From assembly GCA_029298735.1 (NCBI GenBank), contig JANSLP010000081.1, positions 51,527 through 115,526 on the forward strand: DNA of 64,000 bases, in the 5' to 3' direction. Position 1 is the first letter of the stretch. Every line of letters starts with the position of its first letter. The stretch is from Ophiostoma sp. CBS 140.51. Lineage: Eukaryota > Ascomycota > Sordariomycetes > Ophiostomatales > Ophiostomataceae. Position numbers and translations under genes: made by a program. Under the pieces are notes generated by a model. The model searched no databases. It was not told the DNA's origin and saw nothing but the letters and a program-made list of their open reading frames with translations. Shown here piece after piece: positions 42,326 to 52,541 of this stretch.

Positions 42326-43981
42326 TCAAACGGAAAGATTCAGGACGCATCGCGCACCGTCGTTGGACGATGAGACGGGCCCGTACGAGGCAATATACGG
42401 CGCGAGGGTCGTCGACGTGTCAAACGCCCAGATGTAGCCGCTGGCGTTGTCCGACGCGTAGATGGTGCCGTTGTTCATGCCGTACAGCGCGCCAAACGTG
42501 TCCGTCGTGATGTCCGGGTAGTTCTGGACCACGGTCCACGTATGCGTTTCCAGGCTCCACTGCATCAGGTCGGCGCCGCCGCTCGGGCTGTTCGTGCCGA
42601 TCGTCCACAGATAGCGGCCCGTCACCGGAATGTACACCCAGTCGTAGATGCGGCGGCCCGTCGCCGCGAGCGTGCCTGAATTGAGGATCGCGCCGTACGT
42701 GGGCGAGCCCGGCAGCAGGTCGTGTTGGTACCACGACGTCACCTCGCCCGTGGCGTACCAGTAGTTGCCCTCGTTGTCGATGTCGCCGACGACGCCCGCA
42801 ACATTCTCCGTGAGCGCTGTGACTTTCTCGGACGTGCCGTCCGCCCCGATGCGGACAATGTAGTTGTTCCCCGCGTCGCGCCCGTACAGGTAGTTGTCCA
42901 ACACATTGTAGCCCAGGGCGTTGACGAGACCTGACGAGCCGACGTCCTCGGTGATCGTGGTGTAGTCGCCTGAGGCCAGATCGATCTGGATGAGGGCCTG
43001 GCTCTGGATCAGGTAGCCGTACTTGTCGCACGATAGCGAAACACCGCCACTGGCCGTCACGGTCGAGCAGGCGGCTGCCGACGACAGCGAGGGGGCCTCG
43101 GTAATGGTTACCGTTGCTGTGCTGTAGGCAACTGACGCCGTCGACGAAACCGCCGTGATGGTGACCGTTGCGGTGCTGTAGGCCACCGACTCGGTCGAAG
43201 AAACCTCCGTGACGGTAAGCGTCTCCGTCTTTGTAACGTTGGCTGGCTGCGAAACAACGGAAATTGTGTGGTTGTAGCCATAGCTCCGGCTGGCGGCCAC
43301 AGTCACATAGCTGGTCACGACGTCAGTCACGGGCGGCAGCGTCACCGTGGCTCGACCCACTGTGTCTGTGACGGTCATGGTGTCGGTGGTCGTCATGGTC
43401 TCCGTGACCGTCTCACCAACGTCTGCGACCGTCTCTGTGACCGTCTCCGTGACCATGTCTCCCCCAGCATCCGTGACAGTCTCCTTGACGGTCGCGCCAG
43501 CGTCTGTGATCGTCTCCGTAGCCGTCTCCGTAACCGTCTCAACAAGGACTGGGCAGGTACCACTGACGCTGGGTATACGAGTGCTAGTGGCCGCTGGAGG
43601 AGGTTTCGGTGTCCAGCAGTACGTCTCTGGAAACGAGCAAGTGCCGCACACATCGCCCTCGCCGCACGACGTAAACGTGGTGGCCACGGAGCAACGGGAC
43701 GAGGTGAGGGCCGTGGAGAGGGCGGTGACGGCGCAGACCGTCGGCGCGGCCGTCACGGTCGTGGTCTTGGCGACGCAGTAGAGGCCTGACGCTGCTGGAA
43801 AGTCGACGCCAAGCGTTACCACGCCGGTCGTCGTGATGGTGGTGGATAGCTCCACGAGGATGACGAGAGCCTCTGTGACGTAGGGCGCCTCGGCGAGTGG
43901 TGTGCAGAGGTTGTCGCCGGCCAGAGCGGTCGACGCCACCATCGCCCCAACAAAGGGCATGACGAGGGATGGGCGAATCAT
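42326..43981 (-). CDS. Secreted Ser/Thr-repeat protein with C-terminal propeller-like domain (DUF6923-like)
   Basis: 551 residues, intronless. A signal peptide (MIRPSLVMPFVGAMVASTALA) is followed by a cysteine-containing part (CGEGDVCGTCSFPETYC). Then comes a long Thr/Val/Glu-rich repeat: TVTETVTDAG-like units at about residues 150-215, and two copies of SVAYSTATVTIT at about 265-290. The last 220 residues form a domain with repeated strands (YGYLIQSQALIQIDL, NYWYATGEVTSWYQHDL and YGMNNGTIYASDNASGYIWAFD) that looks like a beta-propeller of the DUF6923 type found in fungal adhesins and cell-wall proteins. No GPI signal is seen at the C-terminus. Probably a secreted surface or adhesin-like protein; its ligand is unknown. 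Confidence 0.8.
   Translation of the reverse strand: MIRPSLVMPFVGAMVASTALAGDNLCTPLAEAPYVTEALVILVELSTTITTTGVVTLGVDFPAASGLYCVAKTTTVTAAPTVCAVTALSTALTSSRCSVATTFTSCGEGDVCGTCSFPETYCWTPKPPPAATSTRIPSVSGTCPVLVETVTETATETITDAGATVKETVTDAGGDMVTETVTETVADVGETVTETMTTTDTMTVTDTVGRATVTLPPVTDVVTSYVTVAASRSYGYNHTISVVSQPANVTKTETLTVTEVSSTESVAYSTATVTITAVSSTASVAYSTATVTITEAPSLSSAAACSTVTASGGVSLSCDKYGYLIQSQALIQIDLASGDYTTITEDVGSSGLVNALGYNVLDNYLYGRDAGNNYIVRIGADGTSEKVTALTENVAGVVGDIDNEGNYWYATGEVTSWYQHDLLPGSPTYGAILNSGTLAATGRRIYDWVYIPVTGRYLWTIGTNSPSGGADLMQWSLETHTWTVVQNYPDITTDTFGALYGMNNGTIYASDNASGYIWAFDTSTTLAPYIASYGPVSSSNDGARCVLNLSV
43347..43561 (-). repeat. Tandem coding repeat (TVTETVTDAG-like units)
   Basis: Imperfect repeats of the 'ACCGTCTCCGTGACC' kind on the + strand, coding Thr/Val/Glu-rich units in the secreted protein. 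This part is prone to copy-number change. Confidence 0.75.
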
Positions 43982-44889
43982 TGTGCGTGTTCCCAGGCTT
44001 TTTTTTTTTCTGAAAGAACCTTGTTTTGTCGATTTGTTGAATTTTTGGTGGGGGGGGGGGGGGGACGACGTACACTTTCAGTGCCAGAAATACAGAAATA
44101 ACCAGAGAGCTCGAGAAGAGAAGAAGAAAAAAAGAGAAAGTATGGAATGCCGGAAGATGCGGAAGTATATGAGGCGGTTTGTTTCTTCATCATGTTGGAC
44201 GCACCAGGAATCAGGCACAAAATGAAATTTTGTTGACGTTGCACTTATACACGAATGGAGACTAGATGATAATAAAACGCTGCATCTCTTTATTTTAGTT
44301 CCAATAATATCTGTACATGTCAAGGGTATCCAGCTGATGTGTTGCAACGATGGCCTGTAGGTACCAAAGACAAAGGCGGTTAGCAAGCGTTCCATCGTCG
44401 CAAGAGGGGCAGGGGTCTTGCGAGCTGAGAGTGGAACTCTGCACCAAAGCCGGAATGAGGTGTGCTGCCTACGCCGGAAGGCGAGCACAAAGAAGATCTG
44501 TATGAACTGAAAGAAGTAAAACCAAAAACTGCAGGTATGTGTGCTGTAAGACGTCGTGTCTCCACGTTGTACGTGAATCCCACGATAAATACGCGGTGTA
44601 CGGGGCGAATCTGCGATTAGTCTGAAAATGGCCTTTTCAGCTTTCTTTTAGTCAATAGATCTTCGTTAAGTCAAGGGTTCCCGTTGGTAGCATCCGAGAC
44701 AAGGCAAGCATCCAGGCTACAACACCTTGGGATTTCGAGTCGTGTCTGTCGTGTCGGCAGCGGCATCATGTTGTAGCCGTGGGCGATGTACTTGACCGCC
44801 ATGATAAGCGCTGGGTAGTCGAGTTGTTCCAGGAGGTAACGGAATGTTAGAATTTTAAGAGTGTAAAACGAAAAAGAACAAGTCACATG
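43982..44889. other. Spacer with a 15-base G run
   Basis: 908 bases: the promoter of the secreted protein, with an uninterrupted G run at 44050-44064, then AT-rich sequence up to LTR copy B. No gene is seen. Confidence 0.4.
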
Positions 44890-45413
44890 TGTTACGAACA
44901 TGATCCCCACGGGCTTCACCAACAAGTCAAACGACAATATAATGGACCACTTGGGAGAATATCAAAGCGACCGACGCAAGGCGGCGGTGCAGGTGTAGCT
45001 GAAAGCAGCCCTGCTTTCAGTACACAAGACAAAGGACTAACACAAACGGACCAATTAAAGGACAGGACCCAACTTCATATAGGAATAAAGTTCAGAAATA
45101 AAGCCACATAAAGCTGGGACTTCATACGAGAATAAAGTTAAAAAAATAAAATAAAGTATCATAGATATATAAGACTAAGGATTTCTCCCAGTAATCTAGA
45201 TAAAAGACTCAGTTGCTACCGATTATCTAAAATACAAACCTACATAAACTTGTATTCCTGTACCCTCATTACATATAAACATCACATCCCTCAGCCGTGT
45301 TAACTATTGTTCAGCCGTTACACCTTATCACCGTTTTATAAGAACAAGAAACCCCTCCCCTAGCCTGATCACCTAGCAGAGCCTCTTGCCCCTCAGGAAG
45401 TGCCTTTGTAACA
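44890..45413 (+). mobile_element. LTR-like element, copy B
   Basis: Begins TGTTACGAAC and ends TTTGTAACA. It is homologous to copy A over its length, with the same TATATAAGAC box (about 45166), the same GACTCAGT-GCTACCGATT block and the same CCTAGCAGAGCCTCTT block, but it has only one copy of the 3' unit. Differences are mostly transitions. Flanking 5-base sequences do not match, so there is no clear target duplication. Confidence 0.65.
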
Positions 45414-47497
45414 GCGGCTGTGTGAACAAAAGACGGTCGACTGGAAAACCGTTCTTGCTAGTCTACAGGGTGGCCGCTTGACAATAACTTTTGAGACGAC
45501 TACACAGCCCAGCAGCAGTCGAGTGCCGACGGCGACGAGAGCCTTTTCTCGCTTGACCCTGACCTCCGTATCGTTTGCAACCATCCAAGTCATTCTGTGC
45601 ATCCCCACCATACGGCCCAAAGTCAGGACCAAGTCAGGACCAAACACATCAACCGGCCGTTGGTAACTACGATTGCGAATACAGCACAGATTTACCCACC
45701 TACGAACGCTTCACAGAGAGAACACACATGACATAGTTTTTGTGGTCCAGTTTTTGTGGCCCACGATATGATGGTGGACGGTGTCAAGCACAAAGTCATC
45801 ACGTGGTCCTACACAAGCACATCTGGACCTTGCCGACTTGGGCGACCAGACAGATTTTGCTGGGAATGGAGCTATTACGGCATAAGCCTTCCGGGAACGA
45901 GTACAAGAGCTGCGAGAAGGTAAGGTAATAGCCCTGTCTGTTACATTGCACCGGCAGACTACCTGGGCATCCTGCCGGAAGTGCGCTGTGTCGAACCAAA
46001 ACGCTGCAGCTGCCTTCTATACCCCGGCGTCCGGCGCCGAACAGGCGACCCCAGCAACAATGCGCGTAATGTAGTAATGTGCCCTACAGGGCTGTGCCAT
46101 TCACCGTACAAGGCAGTGTGTTGCACAAATTGTCAGCCTTGTTAACCTCAACGGCCTGATTCCTGATTTGGCTGCCAAGCTTGCCCGTGGTCGCACTATT
46201 CCTGTACCAACGCCAGCGGGCCAAATTGATAAGGTGCACCCAGCATTGGTTAGAGTTGGTACATATTTTACAGTGTACAGTCTGCGCAAACGCGAGGTAC
46301 TCCTACTGTACATTGCCACCACCCCAGCGGCCAACGTAGAACACCATCGTCAGTATGCTGACGGCGCCCACCGCGCACCCAAAATACATAAACCCAGCTT
46401 GGACTCTTTTTATTTTCAGTTGTTTAGCATATCTACCAGGGGTTTCATTCTCGGATGAAACCAAACGCAACGACTGGGTGCTCACGGGCTCGCCTGTGTG
46501 TCTGCCGCTCGGACGAGGCCGATGGCAACGCACGTGGCCGAAGGCCAGAAACAGTTCATCTGTGTACATATTTATTGTTCAAATATGGGATGGAATGGCA
46601 TTAAGTGTCAAGACTTACTGTGGTGTTGAGAAGGAGGATGCTGTGTGTGTTTGTTTGTTGTTGAGGTGAAAAAATGGTGAAGAAAAAGAGGTTGGATGAC
46701 AGAACTCACCTGCGCTTGCCTCGATGTGCTCTTCTTTCCTCTTTCATCTCATCATTTCGGACGCGCTGAACGGTGCTGGTGTTGCCGACAACGGCAGGAA
46801 CAACGGTGCAAAGCGCGTAGCCGACGCGTTGATAGCTCTCACCGACAGGGTCGCTCTTTCCCCTCCAGGACGTTGTACGATAGCTTCAATTCTGGCACCG
46901 CGCGCACATCAATTTTTTTTAGGGGCAGAGCATACGCAGAATGCACAGGGAATCTGCACGATATGCAGCAAGCGCATTGTCGCTGAAGATGAAAAAATAC
47001 AGTGGCTTGGTGAGAGAAAGCAACCGGCCGGCATAATAGGTCGACAGGATGCGTGGAGGACCTGGGCTAGTAGAGAAGGGAGAAGGACGGCTGTAGGAGT
47101 TTGAATAACACACATGAGAAAATGATGCAGACCTATATTGATCGCAAAACATATATTACGAAGAGTAAGTGTCACAATGTTACAACCGGCTTGGATGCAA
47201 GGCTTTTGGAAGACACGGCTCATTTGAACAATTGTGGTGGAAATGGTGATTGGACGCGGCGCAGTTTTAGACCATGGGCGTGTACGCCAGAGACAAGAAG
47301 AGAAAAAAATAGGGACAGTATTGTGATTGGTGTCTATGTGAGAAGAAAAAAGGCAGATGCAATACTAGAAATACAAAAGGCATATAATTTTAATGACACA
47401 AGTAGATAGATATATATAAATGACAGCATGTAGTGATGGGCAGACAAGAACAAAAGAAGGTAATACAAAACAACAAGTCACGCTTGCACCTCGGTGC
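45414..47497. other. Relic-rich spacer after LTR copy B
   Basis: 2.08 kb without an intact gene. Pieces of coding-like sequence (45470-46140, + strand, broken by stops; a hydrophobic segment at 46305-46390, - strand) suggest decayed genes or element internals that I cannot identify. Confidence 0.4.
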
Positions 47498-49123
47498 TTA
47501 CCGCCCCGAAAACTTCTTCTCGAGCAGACGGAAGGGCCCGTAGAGGAGGGCCGTGACAATAAAAGCAAACTCAAAGCCCAGATCACCTGTCGTCTTGGCA
47601 ATGGGGCCGACGTACCAGACCTGGTCCATGCTGGGGACAATGAGGGCGATGGAACACAGGGCGGCACAGATGGCAGCCAGGCCAATGGGCAGGCGCTTGG
47701 CATTGTCCCAGTCCTCGGGGTTGTAGTTAGCACAGTTGGCGCGACGGAACCAGAGGTGTTCGACCAAAAAGGCGCCAATAAAGGCGGCGGCCCAGTAGCC
47801 GATGAGTGTGATGAAGTTGTTGAGATTGTCGTAAAAGTTCTTGGAGGCGCCGATGCCGACGCCAATGACGACAGCGGACAAAAAGATGGCATAGAGATGG
47901 CGCGGGATGCGGCCCAGCAAAGGCAGCAACATGGGAAAGTTGAGGGTGATGGCGTAGGAGGTAGCAGAGATGTTGCCAATGAGGGACAGGGCGAGCAGGA
48001 CGGTCATGAACTTGCCAAAGCCACCGGCGGGCTGGAGCATCGCATCAAGCACGCCGCCGACCATGTTGTCGTCGTAGCCCGTGTTCCAGGCGGGGATGTT
48101 ATAGAGGGCGCCGGCAATGGCGGCGCCGAGGCACATGAGGGGAACAGTCGACAGGACGAGGCCGGCATACGAGTAGAGGAAGATTGTGCGCCTGCTGTCG
48201 CGGTTAGTGGTGGTCAATTAGAATGCGTGGGGAGGGGAGGGGACTCACGGCTTCACTTTCGGGTCGATATATGTAAAGAAATCCGAGGCAATTGCGGCCC
48301 AGGGCAGCATGTAGGACGCGACGACCATGGCGTACGACACAATGGAGGCGGCCGGCGACGTCACGACGACGGTCTGCTCCTTCAAGTGCTTGCCGCCGCA
48401 GCCGGTGGCGACGATAATGGCAATGAGGGCCGGTGCCCACGAATATTTCTCGTAGATGTGCAGGACCTTGTAGCCGCAGAACGAAATAAACAGGGCTACA
48501 ATGGACACGACAACAACGCCAACATAAGGACTAAGGCTGCCGCCACTGACGGCGGTCAAGCACTGTCCGCCAATGACGACCATGATGACACAGAAACCCG
48601 TGAGGGTGGCCATGTTGAGGAGCACCGGGATGCTGACAATGTAGCGGCCAAACGAGTAACGGGCCTGCATCATCTGGCGCATGCCCGTCTGGGAGCCGAG
48701 GGTGCTAAAGTAGGCGGGGGCCAACGCTGTCAGAAGCGTAAAAAAGAGCGTGACCAATGCACTATCCCGCAGCGAGCAGCCAAACTCGGGGCCGAGCATG
48801 CCAAACGTGATAGGCAGAATGTTGCAGTTGAGTGTGAACCACAGCGTGAAAGCCGTGTAGGCGCGTTTGTCGGTGCGTTTTTCGACGGGGATGGGCCCGA
48901 TGGCACCCAGCTCCATGGTGTTGGCCGTGAAATACGCGGGCGCGCGCTTGTGCCATGGCTTTTTGGAGGAGGAGACCTCATCCGAGGCAGAGTCGGCAGC
49001 AGCCATGTCGTCAATCGATGGAGTGAGAGACGAACTGTGGCCTGCTGCCTCTTTTTCCGACTTGAACGGAGGTGACCTGTCGGGGTTGGCAGATACGCCA
49101 CGCGCCTCGACGTCGACGTCCAT
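47498..49123 (-). CDS. Purine-cytosine permease (NCS1 family, Fcy2-like)
   Basis: NCS1 nucleobase/proton symporter of the fungal Fcy2/FcyB group, 523 residues. Exons on the minus strand are 49123-48249 and 48194-47498; the intron is GT-AG with CCACTAAC. A charged cytoplasmic head of about 70 residues precedes family sequence: ELGAIGPIPVEKRTDK, LWFTLNCNILPITFGMLGPEFG (membrane segment 1), ALAPAYFSTLGSQTGMRQMMQARYSFG, then the second-half motifs SYMLPWAAIASDFFTYIDP and IAGALYNIP. The GYWAAAFIGAFLVEHLWFRR segment is also typical. About 12 membrane segments. It would import adenine, guanine, hypoxanthine or cytosine. Several GATA-factor sites lie upstream, which fits nitrogen control. Confidence 0.92.
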
Positions 49124-50424
49124 GTGGGGGTGTGTATAGGGGAGGACGTAGGAAGGAGTATTGGGATTGAATGATTGTAGATTACTGTTGTTCAAGGAGC
49201 GTCGATTTGATCTTGATCTTGACTTTGAAGTTGAAGCTGAAGACTGATCATCTCGAACGACGTCAGCAAGGCTGCGAGCAGACCTCTAGATATAAATCTG
49301 GAGCCGGACGTGATGGCGGACGCGGTCGACTCGTCGAGTGCCGGTGTGCGTGGCAGCAGGGGGAGGTCGTGGCAGGTCGAGGCAATTCGATATCGGTATC
49401 GCAGGGGTGATGTAGAAAGCTTGGACGGTGGAACAAAGCGAGCAAAAGTCGAGTCAAAGGGCAGAAAATAAGCGGGGCCACTAAAGATGGTCATTTTAAA
49501 TCAACTCCCATTGGATGCCGTCTGCCAAAAGAGTGGGTCGTCCCGATACAGTGGGCAATGGCACACGGCGGGCTGATAAGAATCCTGGGATGGAGGCCCC
49601 ATTGGTCTTGGGGGCCATTTCATTGTCTTGATCTTGGGGAATTATCACAATTCCTTATCGGTCGTTATCTTGCCCGTTGCAGCGGCTCCGGCAACTGATA
49701 GCGGAGGACAGGCTGCAAGCATTGGCAATTGGGGCAGCGGGTCTAGGCACACTGGCATTACAGGCATTACAGGCACTCACAGTAGACAGCCATTGCGGCC
49801 TTAACACCTAAACGGCAATTGCCAGAAATGGAGAGAAAACACTTTCCGCGGCAACTGATTGGCCGGGCATGAAGACATTGAAGACAGTTCAGACACGTCT
49901 ACAACATACATCAGAGGCAATTGTGTGGGAGACTAGGGAATACATGGAAATAACAACAGCGACTGCACACATCCGACGGAAGGCGCCGAGGCGCAAATGG
50001 TGGAAATGGTGTTGTGTGAGTGGCCTGCTGCCGGCTGATCGTTGCCAGTGGTTCACTCAGGCGCTGTAAACCACACTGTATTTCATTCACAACGCCCTGC
50101 ACTCAACTGCAGCTGCAGCGGGCCCGACTCCACTACGGCGCGCACGGCAGCGAGTCGGCGTCTCGTCGCTCTTTCAGCCTCTCAAGCACTCCCAAAGAAA
50201 GTTTGATTTTTCTTCGCCGACACTTGTTCTCCGCGTTCGGCGCGTGACCGCATCTTGTTTGGCATTGTGTTGTCTTTGCGTTTCCTTTTGTTTGGAATTA
50301 TTTTGTGCCATTCTGGGTGTTGGATTGTGTTTTCTTACTTCTTCTCTCCTTTCGTTTGAGTTTTTACTTATTCTTCCTCGATCATAACCACTTTGACGAC
50401 TTTGATCAATAATGGCCATGCAAA
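49124..50424. promoter_or_regulatory. Divergent promoter, permease / DHA1 pump
   Basis: 1.3 kb with no gene. Four HGATAR sites lie at 49574-49670. T-rich leader sequence precedes the pump. Confidence 0.5.
49574..49670. promoter_or_regulatory. Cluster of four GATA-factor sites
   Basis: HGATAR sites: TGATAA at 49574 (+), and reverse-strand sites at 49642-49647 (TGATAA), 49655-49660 (CGATAA) and 49665-49670 (AGATAA). AreA/NIT2 nitrogen regulators use such closely spaced sites. They lie about 450-550 bases upstream of the permease. Confidence 0.5.
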
Positions 50425-52029
50425 ATGGTGGAACAAACACAGCCACCACCGCTCCAACTACAATCAGTCGATGTCAACATGGAGTCTGAACAGACCGGCG
50501 TCTCGAAGACCAACCTTGAACAGGACGACCTCGAAAAAGGTGACCTCGAGAAAGCGGCCCCGTCGACTGCCCTCACGACCGGCGTCCTGGAAGACCTCTC
50601 TACACTACCTCCACCTCCTCCTCCACCCTACCATGTCTACTCCCGCCACGAGAAATGGGTCATGGTTGGCCTGGTTGCGGTCACCGGTCTCTACAGCCCG
50701 TTGCCCGCCAACATTTATTTTCCCGCCCTGCCGACGCTCGCCCAGGTCTTCCATGTCTCAACCGAAGCCATGAACCAGACTGTCACGGCCTATCTGCTCA
50801 TGCAGGGCATCTCGCCCATGCTCTGGGGCACACTGAGTGACCGTTGGGGGAGACGGCCCATTTTTCTCATCTGCTTGACGATCTTGATCGGGTCCTGCAT
50901 CGGCCTGGCCCTGTGTCCCGCCAATGCTTTCTGGCTGCTCATCGTGCTGCGTCTCCTCCAAGCAGCCGGGTGTGCCAGCACCATTGCCTTGGGCGCCGGT
51001 GTCATTGGCGACATCTCAACACCCGACGAGCGCGGCGGCTTCTTTGGGTACTTCAACCTGGGCCCCATGCTGGCACCCTGTATTGGGCCGGCCATTGGCG
51101 GCGTATTGAGCCAGCAGCTCGGCTGGCGGTCCATCTTTTGGTTTCTAGTCATTGCCGCCGTTGTCTGTTTGTTGTTAGTTGTACTCTTTGTGCCCGAGAC
51201 AATGCGCAGTATTGCCGGGAACGGCAGTGTTGCCCTCACCGGCATCTACCAGCCCGTTATTCCCATCTTGGGACGTCATGTCGAGACCGTCCCTCGCCGT
51301 CCGGCTGCCCGCAAAGTCTCGCAAAACCCCTTTGGCATCTTTCTGTACCCAGACATTTCCATTACCCTCTTCTTTACGGGTGTCGTCTACAGTATCAACT
51401 ACACCGTGACGGCCACCATCTCGTCGTCCTTTGCCACCATCTATCCGTTTCTGGATGAGACCACCATTGGTCTCTGTTATCTGGCGACCGGTGGCGGCAT
51501 GATTGTCGGCAGCACGACGACGGGTAAGTTTCTGGACTGGGACTTTGCCAGAGTGAAACGCAAGTACCCCTTGGAAAAACTCGATAATCCGGCCGACTTT
51601 CCCCGCGAGTACGCCCGTCTGCGGACGATGCCCATCCATCTCGTGGTGTTTACTGCCAGCGTCTTCGGTTGGGGCTTTTGCATCGAGTACAGAGCCCACA
51701 TTGCTGTCGCCCTCGTCCTCCAGTTCGTGCTTGGTTGGACATCCATCTCCATCCTAAACACAACCATGACGCTCATGATTGATGTTTTGCAGTCCCGCAG
51801 CTCGTCTGCCACTGCCTGCACCAATCTCGTGCGCTGTCTGCTGGCCACTGTGTTGGTGGCTGTCATTGACAAGATGACTACGACAATGACCTATAAATGG
51901 GCCTATGTTATTTGGGGCCTTGTGAGTGCCAGCATGCTGGGACTCATGTATGTGGAAATCAAGATTGGCTCAAAGTGGCGAAGAGCAAGGGAGATTGCTG
52001 CCCAGAAAGCAGAAGAGGATTCGGCGTGA
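50425..52029 (+). CDS. MFS drug:H+ antiporter, DHA1 family (Qdr-like)
   Basis: 12-segment major facilitator, 534 residues, intronless. The cytoplasmic head (about 75 residues, acidic, ending in a run of seven prolines) precedes segment 1 (WVMVGLVAVTGLYSPLPANIYFPAL). Motif A is GTLSDRWGRRPIFL; the DHA1 antiporter motif C is seen as GVIGDISTPDERGGFFGYFNLGPMLAPCIGPAIGG. The central loop is basic, and segments 7-12 follow. Relatives (Qdr, Tpo, Flr1) export drugs, polyamines or organic acids at the plasma membrane. An ATG at 50412, out of frame, opens a 25-codon frame that overlaps the start; the in-frame ATG at 50479 could therefore be used instead of 50425. Confidence 0.88.
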   Translation: MVEQTQPPPLQLQSVDVNMESEQTGVSKTNLEQDDLEKGDLEKAAPSTALTTGVLEDLSTLPPPPPPPYHVYSRHEKWVMVGLVAVTGLYSPLPANIYFPALPTLAQVFHVSTEAMNQTVTAYLLMQGISPMLWGTLSDRWGRRPIFLICLTILIGSCIGLALCPANAFWLLIVLRLLQAAGCASTIALGAGVIGDISTPDERGGFFGYFNLGPMLAPCIGPAIGGVLSQQLGWRSIFWFLVIAAVVCLLLVVLFVPETMRSIAGNGSVALTGIYQPVIPILGRHVETVPRRPAARKVSQNPFGIFLYPDISITLFFTGVVYSINYTVTATISSSFATIYPFLDETTIGLCYLATGGGMIVGSTTTGKFLDWDFARVKRKYPLEKLDNPADFPREYARLRTMPIHLVVFTASVFGWGFCIEYRAHIAVALVLQFVLGWTSISILNTTMTLMIDVLQSRSSSATACTNLVRCLLATVLVAVIDKMTTTMTYKWAYVIWGLVSASMLGLMYVEIKIGSKWRRAREIAAQKAEEDSA

Positions 52030-52541
52030 GAGGAGACAGCACTAGAGTTTAAATGTACATATAACATAGAGATGAGCATAGCATTATTATTTAGACGCAT
52101 TTTTTTTTTCATCTACCCATTGTAACTTTGTCGGGATCTGCTCCCTTGTACAAGGTCGATGCCTAAACGTCCGTGCCACGTGTTGCAAGGTCGGCTTGCG
52201 CCTTGTGCCGAGCCACTGTCAAAGAGGATACAGGAATAATAAGCGGACATCGAAACTACCCGTAGAATACCGAGATGCAGCATCTCGTGAGCAACAAATC
52301 CCGAAAATATGGTAAAAATACTGGTTTCCATACAAAATCAACGATATAACAGATATTTGCTCACTGCATGACACCTGGGATTTAGAGACTCGAACTGTAA
52401 AAAAAGAAGAAAAAATAGAAACATTTAAGAGGAGAAAAACGCTCTACATATATCAAGCAGGCACCGCCTTCATACAGAATTGGTCTTGGTCTATTTTGAT
52501 ACACGCAGTTCACAAGATACTTCTTCGTCCCATACGTCAAC
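52030..52541. promoter_or_regulatory. Promoter region of alpha/beta hydrolase 1
   Basis: 512 bases with an A-rich stretch (52395-52440). No gene is seen. Confidence 0.4.

Noticed and set aside
46303..46569. Hydrophobic minus-strand frame (YFGCAVGAVSILTMVFYVGRW)
   Set aside because: One membrane-like stretch only, no ATG in good context, no recognisable family; treated as relic sequence.
47420..49075. 551-codon open frame on the + strand
   Set aside because: It is the antisense shadow of the purine-cytosine permease; the composition (Gly, Asp, His, Arg) reflects the reverse complement.
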